The notes: a model not told the origin generated them from the sequence alone. A DNA stretch of 64,000 bases from Kryptolebias marmoratus (GCF_001649575.2 NC_051450.1:14953159-15017158), one strand, 5' to 3'; counted from the stretch's first letter, positions 12,205-22,314 are shown. Program-made: numbers and translations.

Positions 12205-12648
12205 TGTGAGGATTTGGATTTTTTGTGTTCTTGGTTTTGTTTTCTTTATTTAGTCTTGTGATTGTTTTCAGTTTGGTTTTTTTATGTTCCTGCTCAGTAG
12301 TTCACTCCTCCCCTGTCACTCTTTTTGCCCTCCTTGTCACGCCCATCTCCACCTGTCCATAATTATCTCCACTCACCTGTTTCTACTTACCTCGTCACCC
12401 TCAGTATTCAAAAACCCGGTCACTTCTCTCACTATCTGCTGGTTCATTGTTTTTCCTTTTTTGATAGTAGCTGTCTCCGTGCCTTAGTTCCCAGATGTTT
12501 TGTTCCACTGTGCTTATGGGTTTTTGTTCTGTTTGTGTTTGCTGCCCCGTCAGCTTTTGTTTTGTTATTTTTCTTTAGTTAATAAATTAGTTTATTTTTA
12601 CCATGAGTCTGCACTCAGGGTTCTTTTCTGTGTCCCGCGATCCTGACA
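12205..12648 (+). mobile_element. Solo LTR of an LTR retrotransposon
   Basis: The 444-bp element begins TGTGAGGATT and ends GATCCTGACA, so it has TG...CA ends with short imperfect inverted termini. It is flanked by a perfect 5-bp duplication CTGGT at 12200-12204 and 12649-12653, the hallmark of integrase-mediated insertion. Inside are a T-rich U3-like half, a TATA-like 'TATTCAAAAA' near 12403, and 'TTAATAAATTAG' near 12580-12592 as polyadenylation signal. No internal coding region or second LTR is present, so it is a solo LTR left by recombination. A 5-bp duplication fits Gypsy, Copia or ERV-type elements; I cannot tell which. Frames at 12284-12582 are part of it and not genes. Confidence 0.85.
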
Positions 12649-12653
12649 CTGGT
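12649..12653 (+). repeat. Right target-site duplication of solo LTR (CTGGT)
   Basis: This is the second copy of the 5-bp host sequence at 12200-12204. Both copies are intact, which suggests a fairly young insertion. Confidence 0.85.
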
Positions 12654-12789
12654 TTGAAAAATCTCACCTCAAAGTCCTTATTTATTTAAGCAGGTGAAAT
12701 CTGTCACTTCTGTTGGGAATGTATATGTTTATACTTATTTTTGCAAACTCTCTTTGTTGGCTAAAGCTTCAGTTTTAAAGTTTTTTTTT

Positions 12790-12809
12790 ATATCTCTAAT
12801 TAGAGATAT
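12790..12809. repeat. Perfect 20-bp palindrome centred on AATT
   Basis: The sequence ATATCTCTAATTAGAGATAT reads the same on both strands without a mismatch; the next base pair breaks the symmetry. It contains TAATTA, the core site of many homeodomain dimers, and could also be a chance hairpin. It lies 137 bp after the solo LTR and 53 bp before an exon-like segment. Confidence 0.85.
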
Positions 12810-12862
12810 TATGATTGTTCTGGCTGCTGTAATTTTAACAGATTATTTATCTTTCTTCACAG

Positions 12863-12937
12863 GAACAGCCTACATCAGGACCAGAGAATCACAGACAGTC
12901 ATATCAGCAACAGGACAGTTTGACCTGGCGTCAGAAG
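12863..12937 (+). other. Exon-like segment 1 (hypothetical)
   Basis: A pyrimidine-rich run and CACAG precede 75 nt that stay open in one frame, reading TAYIRTRESQTVISATGQ and beyond, and end at CAGAAG|GTGGTC. The acceptor is good, the donor mediocre. The composition is less AT-rich than the surroundings and the residues are varied, as in real protein. I do not recognise the peptide. It might equally be a chance frame or an exon of a non-coding RNA. Confidence 0.2.
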
Positions 12938-13076
12938 GTGGTCACATATTGTATTTTACATAACAATTTTGAAGGACATGGTAATGACGCTTCACCAGAT
13001 CCGATTTTGTGTCCCCACTTGTGTTTACAGAACAAGATGACCAGGGAATAACAGAATACTAGCCTTATCTTTCCAG

Positions 13077-13121
13077 ACATGTGAGCCTGATGTCAATGAA
13101 CCATCACAGATATACGGGTAC
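13077..13121 (+). other. Exon-like segment 2 (hypothetical, 45 nt)
   Basis: CTTATCTTTCCAG precedes exactly 45 nt, or 15 open codons reading TCEPDVNEPSQIYGY, followed by a consensus donor GTGAGT. Splice signals on both sides and an in-frame length are what a small exon should show. It lies 139 bp after exon-like segment 1, with a further stop-containing acceptor-like site between at about 13030. Such a short intron is possible in fish, but the reading phases do not obviously join. Not recognised. Confidence 0.2.
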
Positions 13122-13125
13122 GTGA

Positions 13126-13789
13126 GTCACTATGCAACTAAAGTACACATCAGAGGATATGAATATGTGCATTACAAGATTATATAAAAAAGATAAACTT
13201 TTTATTCCCCATACACTTCACTGTGAATGCAATAAAAGCTTCTAAACAAGCATTAGGCTGTGTCAGAACAGCTCTTGCTTCCCGCTTCATGCTTTGAATA
13301 TGTTGGCTAGAGCTGGTCAACATAGTGAAAAAAGAGAGGGTCAAATTTGCAGTCCCAAGATTAAATGAGCCCAAGTAGCCCATTTTATTTCAAAATAAGG
13401 ATTTATTTTGATCACAAAAATGTCAAATGTCAAAATTTATTGAAAAAAAGTACTTATTTAAAGTTTATTTATGTCTATAGTATTACTTCAAATCATTGAA
13501 AACAGCACCAATCTGCATGTGAAAATTTGACATATTTAAAGAGTTCAAAACACTTCTAAATGAAGCACAGGGTAAGATACCTTTCTCAGCTGCATTTTAC
13601 ATGCTAACATTTGTCTCAGCATAACAACAAAAAAGAAGAGTAAACTGGTATTACTTAAATGTTGTAGCTCATTGCATTTGTTTTATTAAATTAGACACTG
13701 AGCAGGTAGAATGATAATGATTCAGAAAATGCATCTGAAATGCCGGCTCAACCAACTAAAACTACATGACTAATGATAAAATGATTAAA
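13126..13789. other. Unique AT-rich DNA, nothing recognised
   Basis: A 67-codon minus-strand frame at 13180-13383 has no domain. No repeat family is recognised. Confidence 0.5.
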
Positions 13790-14700
13790 TCTTTTCCACA
13801 TTGCTGTGCATCCCTGAATCATCCATCTGAGCCTGTAATTTTGTTTCTCTGAGTTTCTCTCACTGAGTGACTCATTGTGGTCACAGCTAGTCATAATTGT
13901 TGTATTCTAAACTGTGCAGCATAGACAGCCACAGGTTTCCTTCTGGTGTTTAGGCAGCGGCTTTCAAATGATTTTGTTCTACTTGGCTGCACACTTTAAT
14001 GAAAGTGTAAATGCTTTTGGAACGGTGGAATCACCTGAGTCGGGCGGATTAGCACTTCCCTTTTCCACACCCGTGATGCTTAATTACCACAAGTTTGTTG
14101 TTTTCTTATTCATCTGTTATGTTTTCCCTTTTTAACTTTCAGACAGCTCCTGTTTAGCTGAGAGTCTGAGTAATTGGTGTATTTAGGAGAGGTGACAGAA
14201 AACAGGAAGAAAGAGCCAGCCTGATTTCTGGCTGACAGTTAGGGTGTAAAGGTAGTTTAGCAGCCGCCAGTTATTTTATATATAAAACATATTTCACACA
14301 GACATCTCCAATGCTAAACCTCAGTGGCAAAGTTATATTTTTTTACTTCTTTGCCCACATCCCTATTTCACTTCTGTCTTTGATGTCCTTATAACATAAG
14401 CTTCTGGAATATTATTACACCCAGCCGTTGGAGTATGTTTAGGTCACTGGTTGGCTTTGACTCATATTTAGCATTTAAATCAGGCCAGGCTTGGTTGTGA
14501 TCTCATTACCAGAACACCTGACTTTATTTGATGTAAAGCCGAAGCAATAATAAAGATCCCTCCTGGGTTAAAGGGGGGTTGAAGACAAGGTTTGTCCTGC
14601 AGCCCAGGTAATTTACTGCAAGAGAACAAGATAGAGAGATTGTGTTATTATAGACTTGATCGCTTGGCAGGCCGGCTCGTAATTGATCAGTGCTCTGCAG
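13790..14700. other. Candidate conserved non-coding block
   Basis: This is unique, repeat-free sequence of higher complexity, notably 13900-14120 and 14430-14700. It includes CTTAATTACC near 14080, TTGATCGCTTGGC near 14657 and GTAATTGATCAG near 14679. A 73-codon plus-strand frame (13914-14135) and a 62-codon minus-strand one (14687-14875) have no domains. Its resemblance to enhancer-type conserved elements is inference. Confidence 0.25.
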
Positions 14701-15412
14701 AAGTGCTCAGGAGTGATGGGTGTGTGTGTGTGGAATGTGGGGGAAGAATTTGATGACAAAATGTAATACATGCTGTTAAAGATTCAGACAGATCCATAAT
14801 TTGAAAAGTGAGAGGCTGAGTAGAAGAGGGTTGGACAAGGGAATATTGATTAAGAATATTTCCTGTGACGCACATTTAGCAACTAATATAAGAAGATCCT
14901 TTTTAGGGTTTGGCTTGTGCTTACCATCTAAAACATCACTCTGAGAGAAATACTGAGTTTAGGCATTTTGAAGGAAGGGGAGGGGGGAGACTGCAATGGA
15001 CAGAAAAAATAAAATGATACCAAATGGTTTGTGTCCAAGCATAAAATATTAGATGAATAATACAACAAGTCATGTTGCATATTATACCTACACTGTTACC
15101 ATCAGATTTGACTTCAGCTTGTATCTCTTTATCATTTAGTCTTTCCTGAATGCAAATAACTGAAAGTCATCCTTTAATCTCATTTCCATGACTGGTGTCA
15201 TTAGAACTTTATTGGAAAAGTTACAAGTTATTATAAGATAATTTTGAGTATATTTTTTCAATAAAAATCACTGTCATTTTTATTGAGTAATCATGGTTTT
15301 ATATCTGTTTATGAGTCAGGTTTTATTAGCTGCTTTACAGAGATGTTGAGCTGTTATACCCTAATGGATTCAGTTTTGCTCACCATTGCTTATTCACACT
15401 AAAACAAACAGA
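14701..15412. other. Unique AT-rich DNA, nothing recognised
   Basis: A short GT run lies at about 14720-14731 and a purine-rich G tract at about 14978-14988. No gene or repeat family is recognised. Confidence 0.5.
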
Positions 15413-15520
15413 ACATCCATCCATTTTCTTTACCTGCTTCTCCATTTTGGGTCGTGGGGAGCTGGTGCCTATCCCCAGCAGTCACTGTGCGAGAGGCAGG
15501 GGACACCCTGGACAGGTCGC
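15413..15520 (+). repeat. Fragment of a common teleost interspersed repeat
   Basis: The fragment starts with CATCCATCCATTTTC and continues with 'GGGTCGTGGGGAGCTGG', 'TGCCTATCCCCAGCAGTCA', 'GAGAGGCAGGGGACACCC' and 'TGGACAGGTCGC'. I recall this ordered text from very many fish genomes. Its first 26 bases recur exactly at 46632-46657. It is probably the end of a longer transposable element; the class is not assigned. A plus-strand frame over 15386-15622 is produced by it and is not a gene. Confidence 0.75.
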
Positions 15521-15654
15521 AAGCAAACAGAACATATCAGACTAAAATATAGACATATTGAGAGCAGAACTTCACTACACAGGCATGGACCAAAAGCACC
15601 CAACTTTATAGAAGAATCCTAAAAAATATGTTCTACACAATCTAATGTGATACA

Positions 15655-16664
15655 AAATATGGTAGGTCTTAGCATATGTTTTGAGGATAACTGTCAACTA
15701 TTAACACATCAGTTTTACCTCAGTATTGGTAAATTGCATTAAAATATAACTTTTTGTGATACTAAACAATATGAGCTGTGGCAGCCATCTTGAATTGGGG
15801 TGACTTCAAAAGTTAATGAGTTTGTCGCTGTACAATGAATGATTATTTTCTGAGCGTTTCATTCAGTCATCCAGTGGTTCATGGTACAGGTAATGCTAAA
15901 TATCTAAGCCAGGGGTGGCCAATCCTGGTCCTGGAGTGCCACTATCCTGCATATATTCCTTGTTTCCCTGCTCCAACACACCTGATTCAGTGGTTAAATT
16001 ACCTCTTCATGTTCTGCAGAAGCCTGTTAATCACCCATTGATTCAAATCAGGTGTGTTGGAGCAGAGAAACAAGTAGAACATGCAGGATAGTAGCCCTCA
16101 AGGACCAGGGTTGCCTTCCCCTGGCTCTAACCAAAGATGTCACACAGTTTGTAGCACTTGGAGTATATGCTGTAAATTACCTCAGCCAATACCAAGCCAA
16201 ATTTTAGTTAAATGTCTGTAAAATTGACTCACTTACAGTAATTTTTGTGTTTTTAAAGATCAGTTGGACGTGGCAGCCATTTTGAATTGGATTGCTTTCA
16301 AAAGCTAATCAGTTGCAGATGTACACCAAATAATGAATTTCTAAAAGTTTACAATCCGTTCAGTGATTCATGAGACATTTTGTGAACAGACAGAGTTGAA
16401 TCCAATATTTAGAGACAAAGTTTTTAAAACAAATCGTGTTATCAGTTAAATCTTGGAATATGAGTTGGGGATGAGTCTCAGCTACTACCATGCCAAATTT
16501 TAGCTCAATATCTGTAAAGATGACTGAGTTATAGCCATTTATGTGTGATTATGTGTGTTTTGTCAAAATCCGTTAGGTGGTTCATGAAATATGTTGCTGA
16601 CACACATAACAGCACACACAAGCGCAAACCTTATCACTCTTTTGCCTGTGGCAGTAAGTGATAA
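15655..16664 (-). repeat. Family B repeat, copy b: three degenerate units, split by a MITE
   Basis: On the minus strand the element opens near 16664 with 'TTACTGCCACAGGCAAAAG'. It then shows three rounds of the family text: 'TTCATGAACCACCTAACGG' near 16570, 'TCATGAATCACTGAACGG' near 16360 and 'CCATGAACCACTGGATG' near 15875. 'AAATGGCTGCCACG' or 'AAGATGGCTGCCACAG' follows in two units at about 16270-16290 and 15775-15795. Single-unit copies occur at 11.1 and 20.1 kb. The element is interrupted by the palindromic MITE at 15907-16126, which is therefore younger. No coding capacity. Confidence 0.7.
15907..16126 (+). mobile_element. Palindromic MITE with about 45-bp terminal inverted repeats
   Basis: The left end reads AGCCAGGGGTGGCC and continues through 'GGTCCTGGAGTGCCACTA' to 'TCCTGCAT'. 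The right end, read in reverse complement, gives AGCCAGGGGAAGGC, 'GGTCCTTGAGGGCTACTA' and 'TCCTGCAT'. The arms pair over about 45 bp with few mismatches. Inside, 'CACACCTGATT' and its reverse complement form a second pair of matching arms. CTA lies on both sides (15904-15906 and 16127-16129), a possible short target duplication. The family is widespread in fishes. It carries no transposase and would be mobilised in trans. A 68-codon frame at 15835-16041 runs through it and is not a gene. Confidence 0.85.
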
Positions 16665-17728
16665 CAAATATCAGGCAAATACAAAATTACTTAGAACAAA
16701 TTGGCTGCAATTATTTTCATGATTTTTTTTCTTTGTTACATCATCCCTTCGAGCACATTGCAGCCTTAATTTAGACATTTTCATAATGAAAATGTAAAAT
16801 TAGTTGATTCTGTAACATCTGCTTCATTAGTCAACACACCAGGGTAATATTTCTTTCAGGTGAATACAAATACTAAAGAGCTCCTGACAACATTGTCACA
16901 CTAACACTAGATGATATCTTTAATTTTTGCCATTAAAAAAATGTTGACTCAATTGGAAAAGGTAGAAATCTCCAAAGTCTTCAGCTGTTATCAGATCCTG
17001 ACAGCAGAAAAGGCCACACAATCCTTTCCTCTGCATCTGCAACAAGACTCTATATTGATTGTTGTGCTTGACGAAGTCAAACCTGCAACAAAAGCTCATC
17101 TGACCTACTCTAAATAATTTTGCTGCCTTCATCATAGCTGCTTACAGCAGGGATCCCTTTGGGGAGTCTAAAATCAATCGGCCACTGTAGAGGTCTACTT
17201 ATTATGTGCCAATAGATGGTCCAAGAGTTGTTTCTAGTCCAGCGGAGTACAAAAGAGTAATTTAATATCTCAGTGGAAGAGAGCAGCCTTCGTGTTCAAG
17301 CAAATCATTAGAAAGTTAGACACTGAAGGCTACAAGCTCTTGGCACTGTGCTACAATGTGGACCACTTTATGTATGAATCATAGTATTTAGAAATAAAAA
17401 CAGGATTTGAAGTAAGCCTCTGTGTGGCAGTGATGTCACTTTGTGTCGGTCACGTAGTCTATAATGTTTTTGGGAAAAAAAAAACTGTGATGTCTTCTCA
17501 CATCAAGTAAAGTTTTGGCCCTGAAATGTCCATGCAGCCCTGCCCCCATGCAGCCCAGCACATCATCCGCCTTCGTTTTTCCTTTCTTGCTCCACTGGTC
17601 CTGCTGAACATCTGGCAAGGGTGCAAAAAGAGTTGACATCTAGGTCAGTGTGAGTGACTCAAACCTATCACAGAAACACAGGGAGTTGGGCTGTAGGAGG
17701 TGAAAAAATCTGACTCAAAATGCAGCAC

Positions 17729-17730
<2 letters not shown>
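16665..17730. other. Unique DNA, nothing recognised
   Basis: Short opposing frames at 16911-17135 overlap each other on both strands and have no domain. No transposon is recognised. Confidence 0.5.
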
Positions 17731-17780
<50 letters not shown>

Positions 17781-17812
17781 AAAAAAACAAAACAAGCAAA
17801 CACACACACACA
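17731..17812 (+). repeat. (CA)n microsatellite with adjoining poly(A) and second CA run
   Basis: About 22 CA units run to 17776, followed by about 12 A, then A/C-rich sequence and a further short CA run at about 17800-17812. An 88-codon minus-strand frame across it (poly Val-Cys) is an artefact of the repeat. Confidence 0.97.
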
Positions 17813-17929
17813 GAGCCACAGTTTCTGACATTTTTGTACATGCTCCTTAAATCTGAACCCTAGCCATGAATCTCTAAGCAACAAAGCAAGAACATGTAAA
17901 ATTATGCACATTTTGTCCTAAATTTATTG

Positions 17930-18720
17930 GCATCACTCTGCTCCTGACTGCTGCAGAGAAAACAAAGGTCCGGTTTATTTCTGCTCTGTTTTTATTGCAG
18001 AGGTGACAGCTTTTACAAATTAAATTCAAAATCCCCATGGCTTTCCATTAGTGTCTTTTTTTTGGCCTAAATTGCCACTGAATCTCACAAGTTGTTGTGA
18101 GAAAAAAAAAAAAAAAATTTTGTCTTCATGTAGCAGAAATTCATTTGGGATGGGGTTTCTGTTCTTCTGCGCTCTTTCTTAGATTGATTATTTCATGACA
18201 CTCTCCATTAAAGCCCCATTAGCTACCATTATGCCAGGCTATTTTCATTGCCAACAATAACACTCAACCAGAATGCAATTGGAAAAGAGCACATGACACA
18301 AGCGCAGTTTGACAGTTACAGGATTGTTCATCATTAGCTGACATTGTCTATAAGACAATGGAATATGTCATTCGCTAAAAGGCTACCGTAACGCTACATG
18401 CTTCCCAGCTGAATGGCTTAAATGACAGGACATTCCTCTTGCGTTTCTACAAGGTTCTCTATCAAAAGTGCCAGTAGGGAAAAGGGAAGTAAGGAGAACT
18501 CACTAATGACAAAAGATGCGATTCATTTAGTTTTAGTGCAAAAACATTCATCCTAAATATCCTCTGCTGCTCCGGGGCTTTGATTAAGAGATTCGGTAAA
18601 ATTGCTTTGAAAGGAGAGTGTCAAGAGAAGAAATATGAACCATTTAGGCTCCGCCTGCAATCCTCTCACTCGCTCTGCAGCTGTGTGACAGATAGGTGAA
18701 AATGGGAATGACAGGTCTTT
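17930..18720. other. Candidate conserved non-coding block
   Basis: This is one of the more complex repeat-free stretches of the window, especially 18170-18480. It has several TTAG/ATTA core motifs, no credible open frame and few homopolymers apart from A/T runs near 18058 and 18102-18117. A perfect short hairpin lies at 18342-18360. The pattern matches that of enhancer-type elements in vertebrate gene deserts. Conservation itself is not tested. Confidence 0.3.
18342..18360 (+). repeat. Perfect 8-bp hairpin with 3-base loop
   Basis: CATTGTCT, the loop ATA and AGACAATG pair without mismatch. CATTGT/ACAATG is also the core of SOX-type HMG sites, so this is an inverted pair of SOX-like cores. 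It is small enough to be chance. Confidence 0.6.
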
Positions 18721-20104
18721 ACATAAAGTAAAAACATAACGTTAAAATAATTTCTTTTTTGAAGTTGTCATAGTAACGAGTCATCAGCTAAAAAAACATT
18801 CCGCATTTTTTTTTTTTTCCATAAGTGGAGTTAAAATTTTCCACAAACTTTGACCTTAGGGCTGTCTTTGACCTCACATTTAGTGCTGCTCAAAATGGCA
18901 ACATTAAACAATGTTCTATTCTGGAGTGAATGGCTGCTGAAAACAGACATTCATGACAAACTTTAGCTCCCTCATGCAGAAAAAAGTCACAAGTTTATCC
19001 CTAGAGGGCAGGTATTTGACTGCTGTGTGCACATCGCAAAGTAACACACATCATACCTTGAAGTATCGAAAGTGAAAGCTCCTGCTAAAGTGTGCAAGCA
19101 CACCTGGTTCCAGCAACACAATCGGTTCAGATCTTGCTTGCAGGAGGCAGAGAGGATGAAAGAAAAGGAGTAGCAACCAAGGGAATAAACTTCAAACTTT
19201 GAGACTTAACTTATACCTTTTCTCCCTGACCATGTAAGCATAGCTGAAATAACAGCACAGCTATTGTCTTTTATTGATGTGTGTGGAGGTTTTGTCAGCT
19301 CATGTTGTTTGCTCTCAAAATCAGAATTTTATTTCAGTATAGCATCCAGCTCATAGTGCTTTGGTTGTGACAGTGATCAAAATTATTGTCTTAATGGGCC
19401 ACTTTTCATTCAGAGTTTCAGACTTGTTTTGCTTTGTGATAAAAACAACAGAAGAATTATGTGAATGAGAGCATCTTTATTGTAGATTCGATCTTAATAA
19501 AATACATTTTATGTGAGAATCTTAAGTATGAAAGCAACAAAATGAAGTAATCGCGTTTTCAGACAACAGATTATGAATACAACAATAATGCCTACAATAT
19601 GTTAATTGACACATGATGTCATCTAGCAAGATTTAAGAACTTTATTTAGAAAACTTTTCTTGAGAAAATTTGATGAGTAGTTGCAGACTAGTTTATGTTG
19701 GGAGTATGAATTTAGTGAATTTATTCAGCTTTAGTATGCATTGACTAAACTTTGAGATAGTTCTGATGAAGGGTGAACTAGCACACCACTGGCTATTCAT
19801 TTCCTTATTCTGGAGCCAATATAAAGCCTTTATTTGCCACCAGAGGTCTCAAACAGCCCATAATATTGATGGCTTCTTCAGCTCTTTGGTCCCTCTGGGT
19901 TCTAGCAGTTGGAGGGCTTCCTTGCCATCAGTTTCTGAGGCTTACAAATGAAAATAGTAATATGACCCAAGATTTTGTCATCATTAATTGCATAGACTGT
20001 ATAACACACAGCATTCCTACAGCCCCCTCTTTTTTATTTAATGCAAATATTGTGGCCAAAAATAAAGTTACTTTACACAGGATTTGATATGGCTATGACA
20101 AATT
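18721..20104. other. Unique AT-rich DNA, nothing recognised
   Basis: A T run of about 14 lies near 18807-18820. Short frames at 19766-20087 overlap in two registers and have no domain. Confidence 0.5.
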
Positions 20105-20345
20105 TGGGGTCTAATTATTGCTTACTGCTATGAAAGGCAGGCAATTATGTGTTTATATATGTGTGTGTGTGGTGGGAGGTGTGTGTGTTGTTTGCCTGCC
20201 TGTGTGTTAGCAAAATATTTCCTAAACCACTGGATGGATTTTAACTCAGAAAGCAATCATTAGATGCATAGCGACAAAGAACTTGTTTTTGAAAGGGAAA
20301 CTGATTTAAGATGGCTACCAAAACTAGTCATAAAAGTTATGAAAG
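20105..20345 (+). repeat. Family B dispersed repeat, copy c, with internal GT run
   Basis: The copy opens 'TTACTGCTATGAAAGGCAGG', has a GT-rich stretch at 20158-20190, then 'GTGTTAGCAAAATATTTCC', 'AAACCACTGGATGG' and 'AAGATGGCTACC'. These are the blocks found in copies a and b in the same order. The downstream half of the unit is missing or too diverged to follow. Confidence 0.65.
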
Positions 20346-20449
20346 TTTAATAATGTTTACATTGTTTATATAGCATCTTACTTATGAAAATATGAATATA
20401 CGAAGTGTTAACTTCTTGCTGTTTTTAAATAATGTTGTTTGTGGTTTAG

Positions 20450-20572
20450 TCTGCTTGTTTGTTGCTTTTCTCTTATGTTTGCTTTTTATCTGGTGTGAAG
20501 CGCTTTGTGTTACACACTACTGTATGAAAGGTGTCTTATAAATAAAGTTAGATTTGATTTGATATACACACC
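20450..20572 (+). mobile_element. LINE 3' tail (L2/Rex1-like)
   Basis: The text 'GTGAAGCGCTTTGTGTTAC', then 'TGTATGAAAGGTG' and 'TTATAAATAAAGTTAGAT', ending in a short repeat GATTTGATTTGATA, is the typical 3' end of fish L2/Rex1-type LINEs, which finish in short tandem repeats rather than poly(A). The element upstream is lost, as usual for 5'-truncated insertions. Confidence 0.6.
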
Positions 20573-20590
20573 CAGTTTCTGTTTATTCTC

Positions 20591-20780
20591 TGTCAGAACC
20601 CTGCAGGTGATGTCTTCGCTTCAGTTGATGTCTATTTTTAGTCACAGTTTTCAGCCCCTGTGTTGTGCCTAGTTTGTTTTCATTAAAATTTTGGATATCA
20701 TCACTTACCTGTCCACTGTGCTTTGCTTGTCTGCGTTTTAGTCCATTTTCAACTTCCCAATGGCACAGAGTTCCCTTTAA
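20591..20780 (+). mobile_element. LTR-like remnant (weak)
   Basis: The segment begins TGTCAGAACC and contains 'TGTGTTGTGCCTAGTTTG', 'TTCATTAAAATTTTGG' and 'CACTTACCTGTCCACTGTGC'. This order resembles the polyadenylation and U5 part of fish LTRs such as the one at 12.2 kb. No matching end or target duplication was found, so it may be an internally deleted LTR or chance likeness. Confidence 0.3.
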
Positions 20781-21799
20781 CAGTGGTGTTTTAAATGTCT
20801 AAACTGATTTGATATTAATCCCATTCTGTTTGGCTTTAAAGACAATGAACTTGCTGCAAGTTTCCAGAAATTCTGGTTTGCAGTCAAACAAACAAACAAA
20901 CAAATATATTTTTATTTAGATGAGGTTTGATGACCACAGTTATCCTGATGCATATCTATTAGATTCAGATTACACTTGTTGTTGCCCTGCATTTTAGTTT
21001 TGTTTCAGAGCTATAGAATCACTGGTGCTGTGTGTAATTGTACTTCTTATGTATCAGAGTTTAATATGCATTTCAACATTTTCTTGGAGAATAAATGGGG
21101 AATAACAATGTGCAAGCAATTACATGGTGGGTGGCTCCCTTCCAGCGTCTGTCATTTCACTCAGTGTGAATATCCTCATGCCTGTTCTATTTCTCACCCC
21201 GAGCGGAGTCTCTGAATTTTAATTTGAATTGTGTCCTGGCACAAGCACTTACACTGATCAACAGTAATGCCACAGAGTTAAAATTATAAGGGGAATTATA
21301 AGGGATACTCAAGAAATGTAAAGGAATATCACAGGCACGAGTCTTTTATGCTCAAGCATTTATGATTTCTTGTGTAAATGGTAGCTACTCACACGGGGAA
21401 GTGGACTCGGAATAGATATTGACATTGTGATCAAAAGAAAATGACAGCACAAAGACAAAAAGAGGAGCAGCTAGAATAGTGGACAAAAGGGATGTCAAGG
21501 GGAATTAAAGAGAGTTCTTATCCCTGCACAGATCCACTGTGGACACAACTGTCACCGTGTGTCACTCTGGTGTCTGAACTCACTAATATACAGAGATAAT
21601 CTGAGACAGGCCTCACTGCAGGTCTCAGAAGTGGCAGAGAAATGCACAGAAAATGCAAGCCAACATTTGGGTTTCCATTCACTTTTAAGCTGCTTTAAGT
21701 GGAGACTGTACATATTTGATTAGTGTTCTGATGGTGTAAAATCCTTTATGCACCATTAAAAGCATAAAGTGTTCCTTTAACAAATGAATGCCTGACACA
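20781..21799. other. Unique DNA with a (CAAA)n run
   Basis: Five CAAA units lie at 20886-20904. A 79-codon plus-strand frame at 20976-21215 has no recognisable domain. Otherwise nothing is recognised. Confidence 0.5.
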
Positions 21800-22175
21800 C
21801 ACCCGGTACTTAAACTAATTGTGTTTCCCTGCAGTGAATAATACCAAAGAGCCATTTATATGAAGAGTGTGTTTTTGTGGCCTTGCTGACGGAACATATG
21901 GGATGGAGAATATGGATGACAAATGATGCAGCGCTGTGAATTTATTGATGTGCGATACGGACTCCGGCACTTCAGCAGCAGTTGCTACATGTATAAACTT
22001 CAGTGCAGCGCTCATGATTGTAAACAAGCTTTGATTTGCGGGGCATTTCTGTGGATGGTGAAATGACTATAACCAATTTCTCTCCCAGACTTTGATATTG
22101 ATGTTTCACATACGCCGCAACCTCTTGGAAAATAATTGATTAGCGCTGACTTCATTGTGTGTGTGTGCACGTTGA
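21800..22175. other. Candidate conserved non-coding block
   Basis: A compact, complex, repeat-free island beginning after TCCCTGCAG near 21830. It includes TTTATTGATGTGCGATACGG, CAGTGCAGCGCTCATG and 'AATAATTGATTAGCGC'. CpG dinucleotides are commoner here than in the flanks. Minus-strand frames of 70 and 65 codons (21815-22027 and 22012-22209) overlap end to end in different registers and have no domains. Of all the islands before 30 kb this one most looks like a conserved regulatory element, by inference. Confidence 0.35.
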
Positions 22176-22314
22176 TGGAAACCACACTTATTAGTTTTAT
22201 TAGAATCATTATCTTTTATATAGCGCGATTAAAACAGTAAGTAAACCATCTATCTCTTCTTTGGTTTTACACCTGGTTTTTACCAGGTTTACAAGTTGAC
22301 AGAATCTATCTTTT

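Noticed and set aside
12284..12582. Open frames of 67 and 85 codons
   Set aside because: They lie wholly within the solo LTR and are pyrimidine-rich artefacts.
17645..17911. 88-codon minus-strand frame with Val-Cys repeats
   Set aside because: It is simply the translation of the (CA)n microsatellite.
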